Source of the DNA: Rubrivivax sp.
GTDB taxonomy: Bacteria > Pseudomonadota > Gammaproteobacteria > Burkholderiales > Burkholderiaceae_C
Reading direction: 5' to 3'
Length of the DNA stretch: 64,000 bases
NCBI GenBank assembly: GCA_027489455.1
Contig: JAIXZR010000136.1
Span: forward strand, 1 to 64,000
A program made the translations under genes and the position numbers. Shown here in pieces: positions 30,983 through 39,699 of this stretch. Each line of letters opens with the position of its first letter. Position 1 is the stretch's first letter. Under the pieces are notes generated by a model, which saw only the letters and a program-made list of their open reading frames with translations, searched no databases and was not told where the DNA came from.

Positions 30983-32218
30983 GTGCCCAAGATCGCCAAG
31001 CCGCTGACGGCCGTCGAGGTCAAGCGCCTGACCGAGCCCGGCTTGCATGCTGTCGGCACCGTGGCGGGCCTGAACTTGATGGTCAAGGCCAGCGGCGCAC
31101 GGTCCTGGGTGCTGCGCACCAAGATCGGCACCAGGCGCGCGGAGCTCGGCCTGGGGGGCTATCCGACCGTTACCCTGGCCGAGGCCATGGAAGCCGCGCG
31201 CACCGCGCTGCGCAAGATCAAGGACGGCACCGACCCGGCCGCGGAGCGCCGCGCCAGCCGCAGCACGGTCGAATGGACGTTCAAGAAGACCGCCCTGGCC
31301 TACATCGAAGCGCACCGCGCGGGATGGCGGAACGCCAAGCACGTGACCCAGTGGGAAAACACCCTGGAGACGTACGCCTTCCCCGTGATGGGCGCCAAGC
31401 ACGTGCGCGACGTGACGAAGGCCGATGTCCTGGCGGTGATCGAGCCCATCTGGACGACGAAGAACGAGACCGCGGTGCGCATCCGCAACCGCATCGAGCT
31501 GGTGCTGGGCTACGCCATGCAGCGCGACTACAGGCCCGAGGGCCCGAACCCGGCCCGCTGGCGGGGCAACCTGGACACCGCCCTGCCCAAGCCTTCGAAA
31601 GTCAACCAGCGCGAGCACTTCGAGGCCGTCGCCATTGATGACCTGTACGCCTTCATGCAGCGCCTGCAGGCTGCTGCTGGCCAGGGCGCCAGGGCACTGG
31701 AGTTCGCCATCCTCACCGCCAGCCGCACCGGGGCCGTGCGCGCCGCGATATGGGACGAGATCGACCTGGCCGGCGCCGTCTGGACAGTGCCAGGGCCGAA
31801 GATGAAGTCAGGCCGCGTGCACCGCGTACCGCTGGCGCCGCGCGCCATCGAACTGTTGCAGGCCCTGCCCCGGTTCGAGGTCGAGCCCGGAGCGCCTGAC
31901 CTGGTCTTTCCGGGCGCCAAGGGCAAGCCCATGTCCGACATGAGCCTGACGGCCGTCATGCGCCGTATGGGCCTGTCAGCCGTGCCCCATGGGTTCCGAA
32001 GCGCCTTCAGCGACTGGTGCGCCGAACGCACCGCCACGCCGGCCGAAGTGCGGGAGATGGCGCTGGCGCACGCCATCGGCGACAAGACCGAGGAAGCCTA
32101 TCGGCGCGGCGACCTGTTCGAAAAGCGCCGGGAGCTGATGGCACTGTGGGCCAGGTTCCTGGCCACACCGCCGGCAGCCGACAACGTGGTCAAGATGAAG
32201 AACCGCGCCGCCCGGTAG
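30983..32218 (+). CDS. P4-type tyrosine recombinase/integrase (GTG start proposed)
   Basis: MPKIAKPLTAVEVKRL...AVGTVAGLNLMVKASGARSWVLRT...ELGLGGYPTVTLAEAMEAARTALRKIKDGTDPAAER; R...HGFRSAFSDWCAE...ALAH...EEAYRRGDLFEKRRELM. Confidence 0.94.
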   Translation: MPKIAKPLTAVEVKRLTEPGLHAVGTVAGLNLMVKASGARSWVLRTKIGTRRAELGLGGYPTVTLAEAMEAARTALRKIKDGTDPAAERRASRSTVEWTFKKTALAYIEAHRAGWRNAKHVTQWENTLETYAFPVMGAKHVRDVTKADVLAVIEPIWTTKNETAVRIRNRIELVLGYAMQRDYRPEGPNPARWRGNLDTALPKPSKVNQREHFEAVAIDDLYAFMQRLQAAAGQGARALEFAILTASRTGAVRAAIWDEIDLAGAVWTVPGPKMKSGRVHRVPLAPRAIELLQALPRFEVEPGAPDLVFPGAKGKPMSDMSLTAVMRRMGLSAVPHGFRSAFSDWCAERTATPAEVREMALAHAIGDKTEEAYRRGDLFEKRRELMALWARFLATPPAADNVVKMKNRAAR

Positions 32219-32315
32219 GCGGCAACCCGCGCCGCAGGGGCCCTGCGGCAAGGCGGGCCGGAAGCTGCGGACACAGCAACCGGCCCTGGCCAAGTGCAAC
32301 CCTAGGAGAAGCACC

Positions 32316-32825
32316 ATGGTTCCATCTATTGTCGGCCAACAGCAACTGAAGACCGACCAGGCGCCGCGTGAGTTAACGATCCAGATCTTGCAGGATGCTT
32401 CCGCAACTTACACCGGCACGGCGGCGCAGCTGGTGGCCGAAGGCCTCATACCACAGGAGTTCAGCTGGCCGAAAGCTACTGTCTGCAGATACTGGGAGGC
32501 GGGCGGCTTTAAGTTTGAGCTGCGCCGCACTCGGCCCGAGGGCCATAAGGGGCCGATGCGTTCCTGGCTGGAATTGGATAACTGGTCAGTTGAAGTGAGG
32601 GTGATCGGCCGCAACGTGCACTGGCAGACGCGCCGCCGCTTAGAGCGCCAGTCGGCAGCGTTGAAAGCCGAGTACTGGCGACAAACCGCAGAGGGCGCGC
32701 GCGAATGGAACGCGGCGTGGAACCGCTATTGGCAGACCAAGACTGATGAGCGTTTTCAGGCCTTCAAGGCCTTGATACCCAGCCTGGTGCGGCCAAAACG
32801 CGGGCGCAAGCCCAAGGCAGAGTAA
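32316..32825 (+). CDS. Hypothetical protein (satellite accessory ORF 1)
   Basis: Good RBS (ctaggagaagcaccATG); 169 aa, no family recognised; basic C-terminus VRPKRGRKPKAE. Confidence 0.6.
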   Translation: MVPSIVGQQQLKTDQAPRELTIQILQDASATYTGTAAQLVAEGLIPQEFSWPKATVCRYWEAGGFKFELRRTRPEGHKGPMRSWLELDNWSVEVRVIGRNVHWQTRRRLERQSAALKAEYWRQTAEGAREWNAAWNRYWQTKTDERFQAFKALIPSLVRPKRGRKPKAE

Positions 32826-33475
32826 TGACGAAGGGAAAGGCCAGGCCGGAAAGCCTGGCCACCTCGAAAGGCGCTGCTGCAACGTCGGGAGGCGTGGGAG
32901 GCGGCACAGTTGCATTCGACCCTTTCACAGCAACGATGGACGAAGCAACGGCCCAGCCTCACGCCCACGCGATACGCGGCCCTGTCCTCCAGTGGGTTTC
33001 AGCGCGCATGCTCGAAGACTGGCGGGCACGAATCGAAGGTGGCGATGGGTTCGACGTGCTGCAGGGTGTTGCGTGGTGCGCCACGAATGGACTGAAGATT
33101 CCTGATTGGCTGGCAGACATGTTTCTCCAGAGATATCGGCGGGTTCAGCAGTTGCACGTGTCGTCGTGGGACGACCCGACCGCGTTCGGCAGGCCGTATC
33201 CCCCTCGCGTTGACTTGGCTGTGGGGCGCCTTCGCCGAGAAAAGCGAATCGAACTGGAGGTGTTCTTTTCCGAGACGCGGACGCCGCGCACGAAGGCCGG
33301 CTTTGCCGCTGCAGCGAAGGCACTCGGCATCACTACGAGGCAAGCCAGGGACTGGACACCCAAAACCCGGAGGAACACTAAGGGGCACAAGCCATACAAG
33401 TCCCGGCGGGAGGTCGAGAAGGTCGAAGGCCCATCTGCGAGCGATCCCTTCGGCCTGAAGCACAAACCCCGCTGA
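32825..33475 (+). CDS. Hypothetical protein (satellite accessory ORF 2)
   Basis: TAATG overlap with the preceding ORF; 216 aa; no family recognised. Confidence 0.6.
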   Translation: MTKGKARPESLATSKGAAATSGGVGGGTVAFDPFTATMDEATAQPHAHAIRGPVLQWVSARMLEDWRARIEGGDGFDVLQGVAWCATNGLKIPDWLADMFLQRYRRVQQLHVSSWDDPTAFGRPYPPRVDLAVGRLRREKRIELEVFFSETRTPRTKAGFAAAAKALGITTRQARDWTPKTRRNTKGHKPYKSRREVEKVEGPSASDPFGLKHKPR

Positions 33476-33498
33476 AGCCGCTATAGAGCGGGGCTTTG
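33467..33498 (+). terminator. Possible intrinsic terminator
   Basis: CCCCGCT...AGCGGGG followed by ctttgt; weak U-tract. Confidence 0.4.
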
Positions 33499-33575
33499 TA
33501 ACTTGACCGCAGATTCTCAAAACTCGCCCAACACCGCCTAGCGCCGTCGCGCAGGGGTGCAAATGGGATGAGTTC

Positions 33576-33791
33576 ATGCAACCCCGTTACATCAGAATCC
33601 GTGAGCTGGCCACGACGCCAGCCACCCGCGACAAGCCTGGCCGGCAAGGCCGCTACCCCGTGGCGCCTGCGACCATCTGGCGCTGGGTCAAGTTGGGCAA
33701 GTTTCCGCCACCCGTCCCACTGGGGCCACAGACCACCGCATGGGCAGTGGAAGACCTGGACGCGTGGGATGCCCAGCGGAGGCCGGAATGA
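33576..33791 (+). CDS. AlpA-like transcriptional regulator/excisionase
   Basis: MQPRYIRIRELATTPATRDKPGRQGRYPVAPATIWRWVKLGKFPPPVPLGPQTTAWAVEDLDAWDAQRRPE. Confidence 0.8.
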   Translation: MQPRYIRIRELATTPATRDKPGRQGRYPVAPATIWRWVKLGKFPPPVPLGPQTTAWAVEDLDAWDAQRRPE

Positions 33792-33955
33792 CCCGGCACA
33801 CCAAAGCGCGTAGGCGGCTTGAGCTGCTGGAGATTGTGCGCACGCCGTGCCCGCTAGATTACCCCACGGCACCGCAGAACCGTCTGCAGCGCCGAGTGCT
33901 TGAGAAGGCGCTGAGGAGCCAGGCAAGGGGGCGCCAGAAGGCGCCAATCCGATGA
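33788..33955 (+). CDS. Small hypothetical protein (55 aa)
   Basis: ATGA overlaps with both neighbours; MTRHTKARRRLELLEIVRTPCPLDYPTAPQNRLQRRVLEKAL. Confidence 0.55.
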   Translation: MTRHTKARRRLELLEIVRTPCPLDYPTAPQNRLQRRVLEKALRSQARGRQKAPIR

Positions 33956-34800
33956 CTGCCTCAGAGCGCACCGCAGGTGCCGTGCTGGGCTTCTTGCAAG
34001 CCATGTGCGCTGCTGGCATCGAGCCCCACGAATCCATCGAGCTGTCACCTGGTGAACTGGTGCGCTTCCGCATCAAGGGCGACAAGCCGGGCAGCAAGAA
34101 CGGCGCGGCCGTGTGGTTCGCCGAGCCCATCCCCGCCGGCTGGTTCGGGTCCTGGAAAACCGGCTTATCTCGCACCTGGTGCGGTGTCGCTTCCAGCGCC
34201 CTGACAGCCACGGAACGCGATGCGGTGCGGGCACAGATGGCGAGGGCGCGGGAGTCGCGCGCCGCTGCGCAGCGTGAAGTGCAGACGTCTGCACGCGAGC
34301 GTGCCGCACGCCTGTACCGCATGGCCAGGCCAGCCACGAACGCCCACCCTTACCTGCAGCGCAAGGGCGTGCCGGCCTATGGCATTCGCCAGCTCCATGC
34401 CGCGCTCGTGGTTCCAGCGCGCGACTCCGCGGGCGAGCTGCACACCCTCCAGTTCATCCAGCCAGACGGGACAAAAACCTTCCTGACAGGCGGGCGCGTG
34501 CGCGGCTGCTTCTACGGCATCGGCAGGCCGAAGGCGCGGCTGCTGATGGCCGAAGGGCTGGCGACGGCTTCGACACTGCACCAGGCCACGGGCGATGCGG
34601 TGGCCTGCTGCTTCAACGCGGGCAATCTGCTGCCCGTGGCGCAGTCATTGCGCGCGAAGTTTCCGCAGCTGCCCATCGTGATCGTTGCGGACAACGATGC
34701 GGCCACCGAAGGCAATCCTGGCGTGACACAGGCCAGCGCCGCGGCACGGGCAGTCGGTGCGCTGCTGGCGGTGCCGTGCTTCGATAAGGTGCCGTCTTGA
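33952..34800 (+). CDS. Toprim-domain primase-like protein
   Basis: HPYLQRKGVPAYGIRQLHAALVVPARDSAGELHTLQFIQPDGTKTFLTGGRVRGCFYGIG...LLMAEGLATASTLHQATGDAVACCFNAGNLLPVA...IVIVADNDAA. Confidence 0.88.
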   Translation: MTASERTAGAVLGFLQAMCAAGIEPHESIELSPGELVRFRIKGDKPGSKNGAAVWFAEPIPAGWFGSWKTGLSRTWCGVASSALTATERDAVRAQMARARESRAAAQREVQTSARERAARLYRMARPATNAHPYLQRKGVPAYGIRQLHAALVVPARDSAGELHTLQFIQPDGTKTFLTGGRVRGCFYGIGRPKARLLMAEGLATASTLHQATGDAVACCFNAGNLLPVAQSLRAKFPQLPIVIVADNDAATEGNPGVTQASAAARAVGALLAVPCFDKVPS

Positions 34801-36272
34801 CCTTGCCCAGCGATGCCAACGACCTGGCCGCGCTCCGCGGCTTGCGCGCAGTGGCCGACCTGGTGGACGGTGCCAAACCCTTGGACCCCGCCGGGCCTGC
34901 AGACGGCGCTGCAGATGCGAACGTGGTGGGCATCGAAGTTGCGCGCCGTGCGCATCGCCAAGCCGCTGCAGAGGCGCCCGACGCGTCACACCATGTACTG
35001 GGGCACGCCTGGTGCGATGCGCAGTCCCTGGGGGCGTTCCGGCCCGCCTACACGAACGGTTCGTTCTACGTGCCAGGTGCCGACAGCCTGTGGCACCGGC
35101 TGAGCCACGAGGCGGTGCAGGTGGGCGTGGCCGAGTCCTTCCCGGGCCGCAAGCTCTGCCGAAAGAACAGCGACTTCAAGCAGATCGCCGACCACATCGC
35201 CGCGCTGTGCGAGGTGGAGGGCTTCTTCGATGACACGCCGCCCGGTGTGGTGTCGGCCGCAGGCTTCCATGTCATGACGCCCGAAGGCATCCAGACCGTG
35301 CCGCTGGCCCTGTCGCACCGGCAGACCTTCGCCCTGCCCTACTGCCCCGACTTCGAGGGCGAGGCGCCGCTGATGTCTGCCGTCCTGGCCGCAGCCTTCG
35401 AGGGCGATGATCCCGCTGGCCAGGTTGACCTGTGGTGGCAGACCGTGGGCGCGGCCATCTTCGGCATGATGCCGCGGCTGCAGGTTGTGCTGCTGATGTT
35501 GGGCCGGGAGCGCAGCGGGAAGAGCCTGCTGCAGCGCATCCTCGAACGCATCTTCCCCGAGTCCGCTGTCGGCGCCATCTCGCCCGCCAGCTGGGGCCAT
35601 GAGTACCACGCAGCTGGCCTGGCGGACAAGCGGCTGAACGTGGTGGGCGAGCTGGCAGACGATGCGCCGATCCCGGCCGCAGCGTTCAAGAACGTCACGG
35701 GGCAGAACCTGGTGGCCGCGCGCCACCCCACACACCGGCCGTTCAGCTTCCGGTGCAACGCGGCCCACGTGTTCGCCTCCAACGTGCTGCCCCCCACCAC
35801 CGATCGCAGCGAGGCCTTCTATCGGCGCTGGCGTGTGCTGCGCTTTGCCAACACCGTACCGGCCGACCGGGTGGACCCCGACCTGTGCGAGAAGATCGTT
35901 GCGGCTGAGATGCCCGCCATCCTGGCCGAGGCGTTCCGCGGTGCTGAACGTGTGGCGCGCGCGGGCAGCATCCGCACGACCCAGGCCCACGCCGCCGTGC
36001 TTGAACGCTGGCGCCTGTCGGCCAACCCGCTGCAGCAGTTCCTGGCCGATGACGAGTGGGTCGAGCTGGACCCCGAGGAGCGCACGCACACGCCGGCCAG
36101 CGTGTACGAAGCCTATCGGCGCTGGGCTGCTTCGACGGGCTTTCGGAACCCGTTCGGCCGCAATCACTTCCTGGAGCTGCTGGAGGCTACGGGCGCCACG
36201 CGCGGCATCGCCATCAAGCGCGTGGGCACACGCCACGTCGTCGTCGGGCTGCGCCTGCTGGCCCGGCCATGA
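34797..36272 (+). CDS. Phage/plasmid replicative helicase (D5/P4-alpha/DUF5906-like)
   Basis: MMPRLQVVLLMLGRERSGKSLLQRILERIFPESAVGAISPASWGHEYHAAGLADKRLNVVGELADDAPIPAAAFKNVTGQNLVAARHPTHRPFSFRCNAAHVFASNVLPPTTDRSEAFYRRW. Confidence 0.85.
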   Translation: MTLPSDANDLAALRGLRAVADLVDGAKPLDPAGPADGAADANVVGIEVARRAHRQAAAEAPDASHHVLGHAWCDAQSLGAFRPAYTNGSFYVPGADSLWHRLSHEAVQVGVAESFPGRKLCRKNSDFKQIADHIAALCEVEGFFDDTPPGVVSAAGFHVMTPEGIQTVPLALSHRQTFALPYCPDFEGEAPLMSAVLAAAFEGDDPAGQVDLWWQTVGAAIFGMMPRLQVVLLMLGRERSGKSLLQRILERIFPESAVGAISPASWGHEYHAAGLADKRLNVVGELADDAPIPAAAFKNVTGQNLVAARHPTHRPFSFRCNAAHVFASNVLPPTTDRSEAFYRRWRVLRFANTVPADRVDPDLCEKIVAAEMPAILAEAFRGAERVARAGSIRTTQAHAAVLERWRLSANPLQQFLADDEWVELDPEERTHTPASVYEAYRRWAASTGFRNPFGRNHFLELLEATGATRGIAIKRVGTRHVVVGLRLLARP

Positions 36273-36392
36273 GGCTTTGCATGCTTTACCCGCTTTCACG
36301 GGACCACTCCCCCCCTCGTGTGCGCGCACGCGTCACGCGCGCATGCATGAAGGGGGGAGGCATACGCCGAAACCATGAAAAGCATGCAAGCC
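36273..36392. repeat. Concentric inverted-repeat structure (candidate ori/packaging/regulatory site)
   Basis: Three nested arm pairs about 36332-36333: GGCTTTGCATGCTTT/AAAGCATGCAAGCC, CTCCCCCC/GGGGGGAG, TGCGCGC/GCGCGCA. Confidence 0.6.
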
Positions 36393-36925
36393 AGCGCTGC
36401 GCCAGCGACTGGCCGCCTGCAGGAAAAAAGCTCGAAACCCATCCGCGCAGGAAAGTGGCTTCGAGATCGGTCCGGCTTGAGGGCCAGCCAGGCATCTGCA
36501 CGCCCCCCGCCCCGCTGCCATGGTCAACGGCCAGGGTTCAGGCCGGGGGGGCAGAAATCTTCAGGGCCTGTTCAGGCAGGACCGATCCCCTAACCGCTTT
36601 TCTGCGCGCGGGAATTTCAGGGGGGGGGGGTCAACTGCTCATGAAAAGCATGCAGTCGCATCGCGGCGCTAACGGCGCACGCCAGCTGCGAGCTGGCCTT
36701 CCTGGCCACTCATCTTCGACACGCCGGGCACTGCTGCGGCGAGTTCGAGCCCGGCTTCCCCTCTGGTGCGTCTTCGCCTCCTGGCCGTGCGAATCGCGCT
36801 CTTGCCGACGACGGGCAGCAGCGCAGCCTTCCGCAGTTCAGAGGCTGTGCTGGCGCCCGCGGCCACCCTTGGCCTTGACTTCCGACCCTAGCCCCTTAGA
36901 CCGACCCAACCACAAGGACACCGCC

Positions 36926-37198
36926 ATGACGAGCCCGGCCGCCTCTGACTCCATCCTCTTCGACTTCATGCAGGCAGCTGCGGCGCTGGTGGAAGACGCC
37001 ATCGCCAGCGCAAGCCAGGCCGATCCCGCTGGCACGCTGGGGCTGGCAAAGGCCATGCAAGCCGGCGCCATGCTGGTCCTGAGGGCGACACTGACCACCA
37101 CAGGCCTGGCCAGCGTGGCCATCGATGTGATGGCGCCGTCTGGTGACGCCTTGGGATCACTCATGAGCTGCGAGCTGCAGCGCAAGGTGCAGCAGTGA
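36926..37198 (+). CDS. Hypothetical protein
   Basis: aaggacaccgccATG; MTSPAASDSILFDFMQAAAALVEDAIASASQADPAGTLGLAKAMQAG...LQRKVQQ. Confidence 0.6.
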   Translation: MTSPAASDSILFDFMQAAAALVEDAIASASQADPAGTLGLAKAMQAGAMLVLRATLTTTGLASVAIDVMAPSGDALGSLMSCELQRKVQQ

Positions 37199-37389
37199 TG
37201 GCCTTCGTGTACCTGCTGCAGCTGGCGCGCGCCTGGTGGGCGCGCCACTGCACGCGGGCAGGACGACTGGCCATGGCGAAGCGCCAGCGCGAGCGCGAGC
37301 TGCGCCGTGCAGGCGTTGACCGAAAGACCGCCAGGCTGGCCGCTTCGCGCATGGTGAACGCCAGCAAGCCCGATAAGGTGGTGCGATGA
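37198..37389 (+). CDS. Small basic hypothetical protein
   Basis: TGATG overlap; MAFVYLLQLARAWWARHCTRAGRLAMAKRQRERELRRAGVDRKTARLAASRMVNASKPDKVVR. Confidence 0.55.
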   Translation: MAFVYLLQLARAWWARHCTRAGRLAMAKRQRERELRRAGVDRKTARLAASRMVNASKPDKVVR

Positions 37390-37793
37390 AGGCCACTAGC
37401 TCAGCGCATGAGCGAGTGGCAGAATCTGACGCGGCAGGGCACGCGGGATGCGTGACTGCGCCCGGGGAGGCTGGCGCGGGATGCGCAGGGGCCACGGGTG
37501 ACGAAGGCCTAGCTGGTGCGCCATCGCCCAGCGCAGACGTCTGCACGGGATGTGCGGCGCCAGCGCCTGGCAGCGAAGACACGCCCAAGGCCACGCCGCC
37601 GGCAACCGTGCGGGAGTTCGAGCGCGCGCTGCGCGGCTTGGGCTTCACGCGAGCGCAGGCACAAGCCATCGCCCGAAAGGGATTCAGCGGGGCATCTGCT
37701 GCGGCAGAGCCCGAGCCCGATCCACCGACGAGCGAACCCCCTCAATTGCACGCAGCCCTTCAGCGGCTGCAAGCAGCCCTCTCGAAAGACTGA
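37386..37793 (+). CDS. Hypothetical protein immediately upstream of capsid gene
   Basis: ATGA overlap; C-term TVREFERALRGLGFTRAQAQAIARKGFSGA. Confidence 0.6.
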   Translation: MKATSSAHERVAESDAAGHAGCVTAPGEAGAGCAGATGDEGLAGAPSPSADVCTGCAAPAPGSEDTPKATPPATVREFERALRGLGFTRAQAQAIARKGFSGASAAAEPEPDPPTSEPPQLHAALQRLQAALSKD

Positions 37794-37794
37794 C

Positions 37795-39093
37795 ATGAAC
37801 ACGACTTCCCAAATGAACCGCAACGCCCTGGCGCTGGCCGCCAAGATGATGTTGCACCCCAGTGCCATGGAGCGGCGCAATGCGCCCGACCTGGCGGGCG
37901 CCATCGACCGTATCGCCGACAGCTTTGCGCAGCACAGGCAGCGCAGCGAGGCCACCATCAACGAACTGCGCGGCCAGGTCGAGCGCCTGGACACCAGGCT
38001 GTCGCGCCCTGGCGCGCTGCACGAGCCCGGGCCTGCGGCCGAAGGCGCCCAGCCGGCCTGGACCGTCAACGGCAAGAGCGTGCAGCTGCTGCGCACGCCG
38101 GCAGAGATTCGCAGCCACTACGAGCGCCGCAGCGACGAGCGCGGGCAAATCGGCATGGCCGACTTCATGCGGGGCGTGGCCGGCATGGGCGCATCGCCGG
38201 AAGCCCGCGCCGTGCTCTCTGTCGGCACGGACGCCGATGGTGGCCACCTGGTGCCGTCGCGCCTCATGGCTGGCGTGCTGTCGGCCCTGGTGCCTGAGTC
38301 GTCTGTGCTGCGCGCAGGTGCTGGCATCCTGTCCTTGGAGCCCGCCGACTTCGGCGCCAAGACGTTCACGGTGGCCGCGACCGACACGGTTCCGTCTGCC
38401 GCCTGGCGCGCAGAGAACGGGTCGGTGGCCGAAAGCTCGCCCGGCTTCCGCGCGGTGACGATGACGCCACGCTCTCTGTCGTTCTACTTCAAGATCAGCC
38501 GGGAGCTGTTGGCTGATGCTGCAGGCATCGATGCCACGCTGATGCTGGCCATCGCGCAGGCATTCGCCAAGGAGCTGGACCGTACAGCTCTGTTCGGGAC
38601 TGGCACTGCGCCTGAGCCGCGCGGCATCGTCAACACGTCCGGCGTAATCGCAGTGACCAACGGCGCGAACGGCGCCAGCTTGGCCACAACGCGCTACGCC
38701 AACATGTTCACCGGCATCCAAGGCATTTTGGAGGCCAACGGGCCGATGCCGGATGCAGCCATCATGTCCCCTCGTTCGCGTGTGGTGCTGGGTGGCCTGT
38801 TGGACAGCACCGGCCAGCCGCTGCAAGTGCCTGACATGCTGCGCCGCATGGATTTCCTGCACTCTTCGCAAGTGCCCAACAACCTGACGGTGGGCACCAG
38901 CTCAGACTGCAGTTCGATCGTCGTGGGCGACTTCTCGAAGATGGTCTTCGCGATGCGCGAGCGTATGAGCGTCCAGCTGCTCAGCGAGGCCTTCGCCACC
39001 AACGGCCAGGTGGGCTTCATTGCGCACTGCCGCTGCGACATCGGCGTGATGTACCCCAAGGCATTCGCCGTCGTGACTGGCGTGCGCCCGTAA
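37795..39093 (+). CDS. HK97-family major capsid protein
   Basis: Coiled-coil N-term (IDRIADSFAQHRQRSEATINELRGQVERLDTRL); SVGTDADGGHLVPSRLMAGVLSALVPESSVLRAGAGIL...SRELLADAAGIDATLMLAIAQAFAKELDRTALFGTGTAPEPRGIVN...MRERMSVQLLSEAFATNGQVGFIAHCRCDIGVMYPKAFAVVTGVRP. Confidence 0.9.
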   Translation: MNTTSQMNRNALALAAKMMLHPSAMERRNAPDLAGAIDRIADSFAQHRQRSEATINELRGQVERLDTRLSRPGALHEPGPAAEGAQPAWTVNGKSVQLLRTPAEIRSHYERRSDERGQIGMADFMRGVAGMGASPEARAVLSVGTDADGGHLVPSRLMAGVLSALVPESSVLRAGAGILSLEPADFGAKTFTVAATDTVPSAAWRAENGSVAESSPGFRAVTMTPRSLSFYFKISRELLADAAGIDATLMLAIAQAFAKELDRTALFGTGTAPEPRGIVNTSGVIAVTNGANGASLATTRYANMFTGIQGILEANGPMPDAAIMSPRSRVVLGGLLDSTGQPLQVPDMLRRMDFLHSSQVPNNLTVGTSSDCSSIVVGDFSKMVFAMRERMSVQLLSEAFATNGQVGFIAHCRCDIGVMYPKAFAVVTGVRP

Positions 39094-39219
39094 GGGGCCG
39101 AGTGCCGTGCCTGGCGGATGCGCTGGGCTCCCGGCCGGGCCGTCCATAGGTCCGCACTCCATGAGGCGGGCGCCTTCCCCAAGGTGCCCGCCTTCTTTCC
39201 TTGGTGGGCGGGTCAGCGC

Positions 39220-39597
39220 ATGAGCCATCAGACCGAAGATCGACGAGTACGCGCGGATCGACCGCGCTGCCGGCCAGGCCGGCCGCGGGGGGAAGTAGCT
39301 CAGGCGCTGTTGGGTGCTGCAGCCGCAGCGCCTGGCACCGCCCTGCAGCTGGCCGCGCGCGCGCATGTCGGGCGTCGAGCTGCAGCCTATACCTGCAGCC
39401 GCCTGGTCAGCGCAGGCCTGCTGGTCGAGCTGTCCAAGGATGTGGCCAGTAGGCGCGGCCGCGCGCCGGCAGTAATGGCGCCACCGAAGGCCGAAGTACC
39501 GACGCAAGGGCTTGAGCTAGCCGCAGCACTTGGCGCCTGGTTCGGCGCGCCCCAAGGGTTTGAGGCGCCCGCGCCCAAGGACCAAGGGGCCGCTTGA
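39220..39597 (+). CDS. Putative winged-helix-like DNA-binding protein
   Basis: GTALQLAARAHVGRRAAAYTCSRLVSAGLLVELSKDVASRRGRAPAVM resembles wHTH. Confidence 0.5.
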   Translation: MSHQTEDRRVRADRPRCRPGRPRGEVAQALLGAAAAAPGTALQLAARAHVGRRAAAYTCSRLVSAGLLVELSKDVASRRGRAPAVMAPPKAEVPTQGLELAAALGAWFGAPQGFEAPAPKDQGAA

Positions 39598-39699
39598 CGC
39601 GCTAGCATTGCGATAAGCACCTACCTTGAAGGCGGGACGGATGGGGGAACCGCTGCAAAATGGTCTAGAAACCCGCGTAAGTGCCAGCGATACGAAGGA

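Noticed and set aside
36301-36360. CRISPR array in the repeat-rich satellite intergenic region
   Set aside because: The repeats are nested inverted repeats, not regularly spaced direct repeats with spacers; no cas genes.
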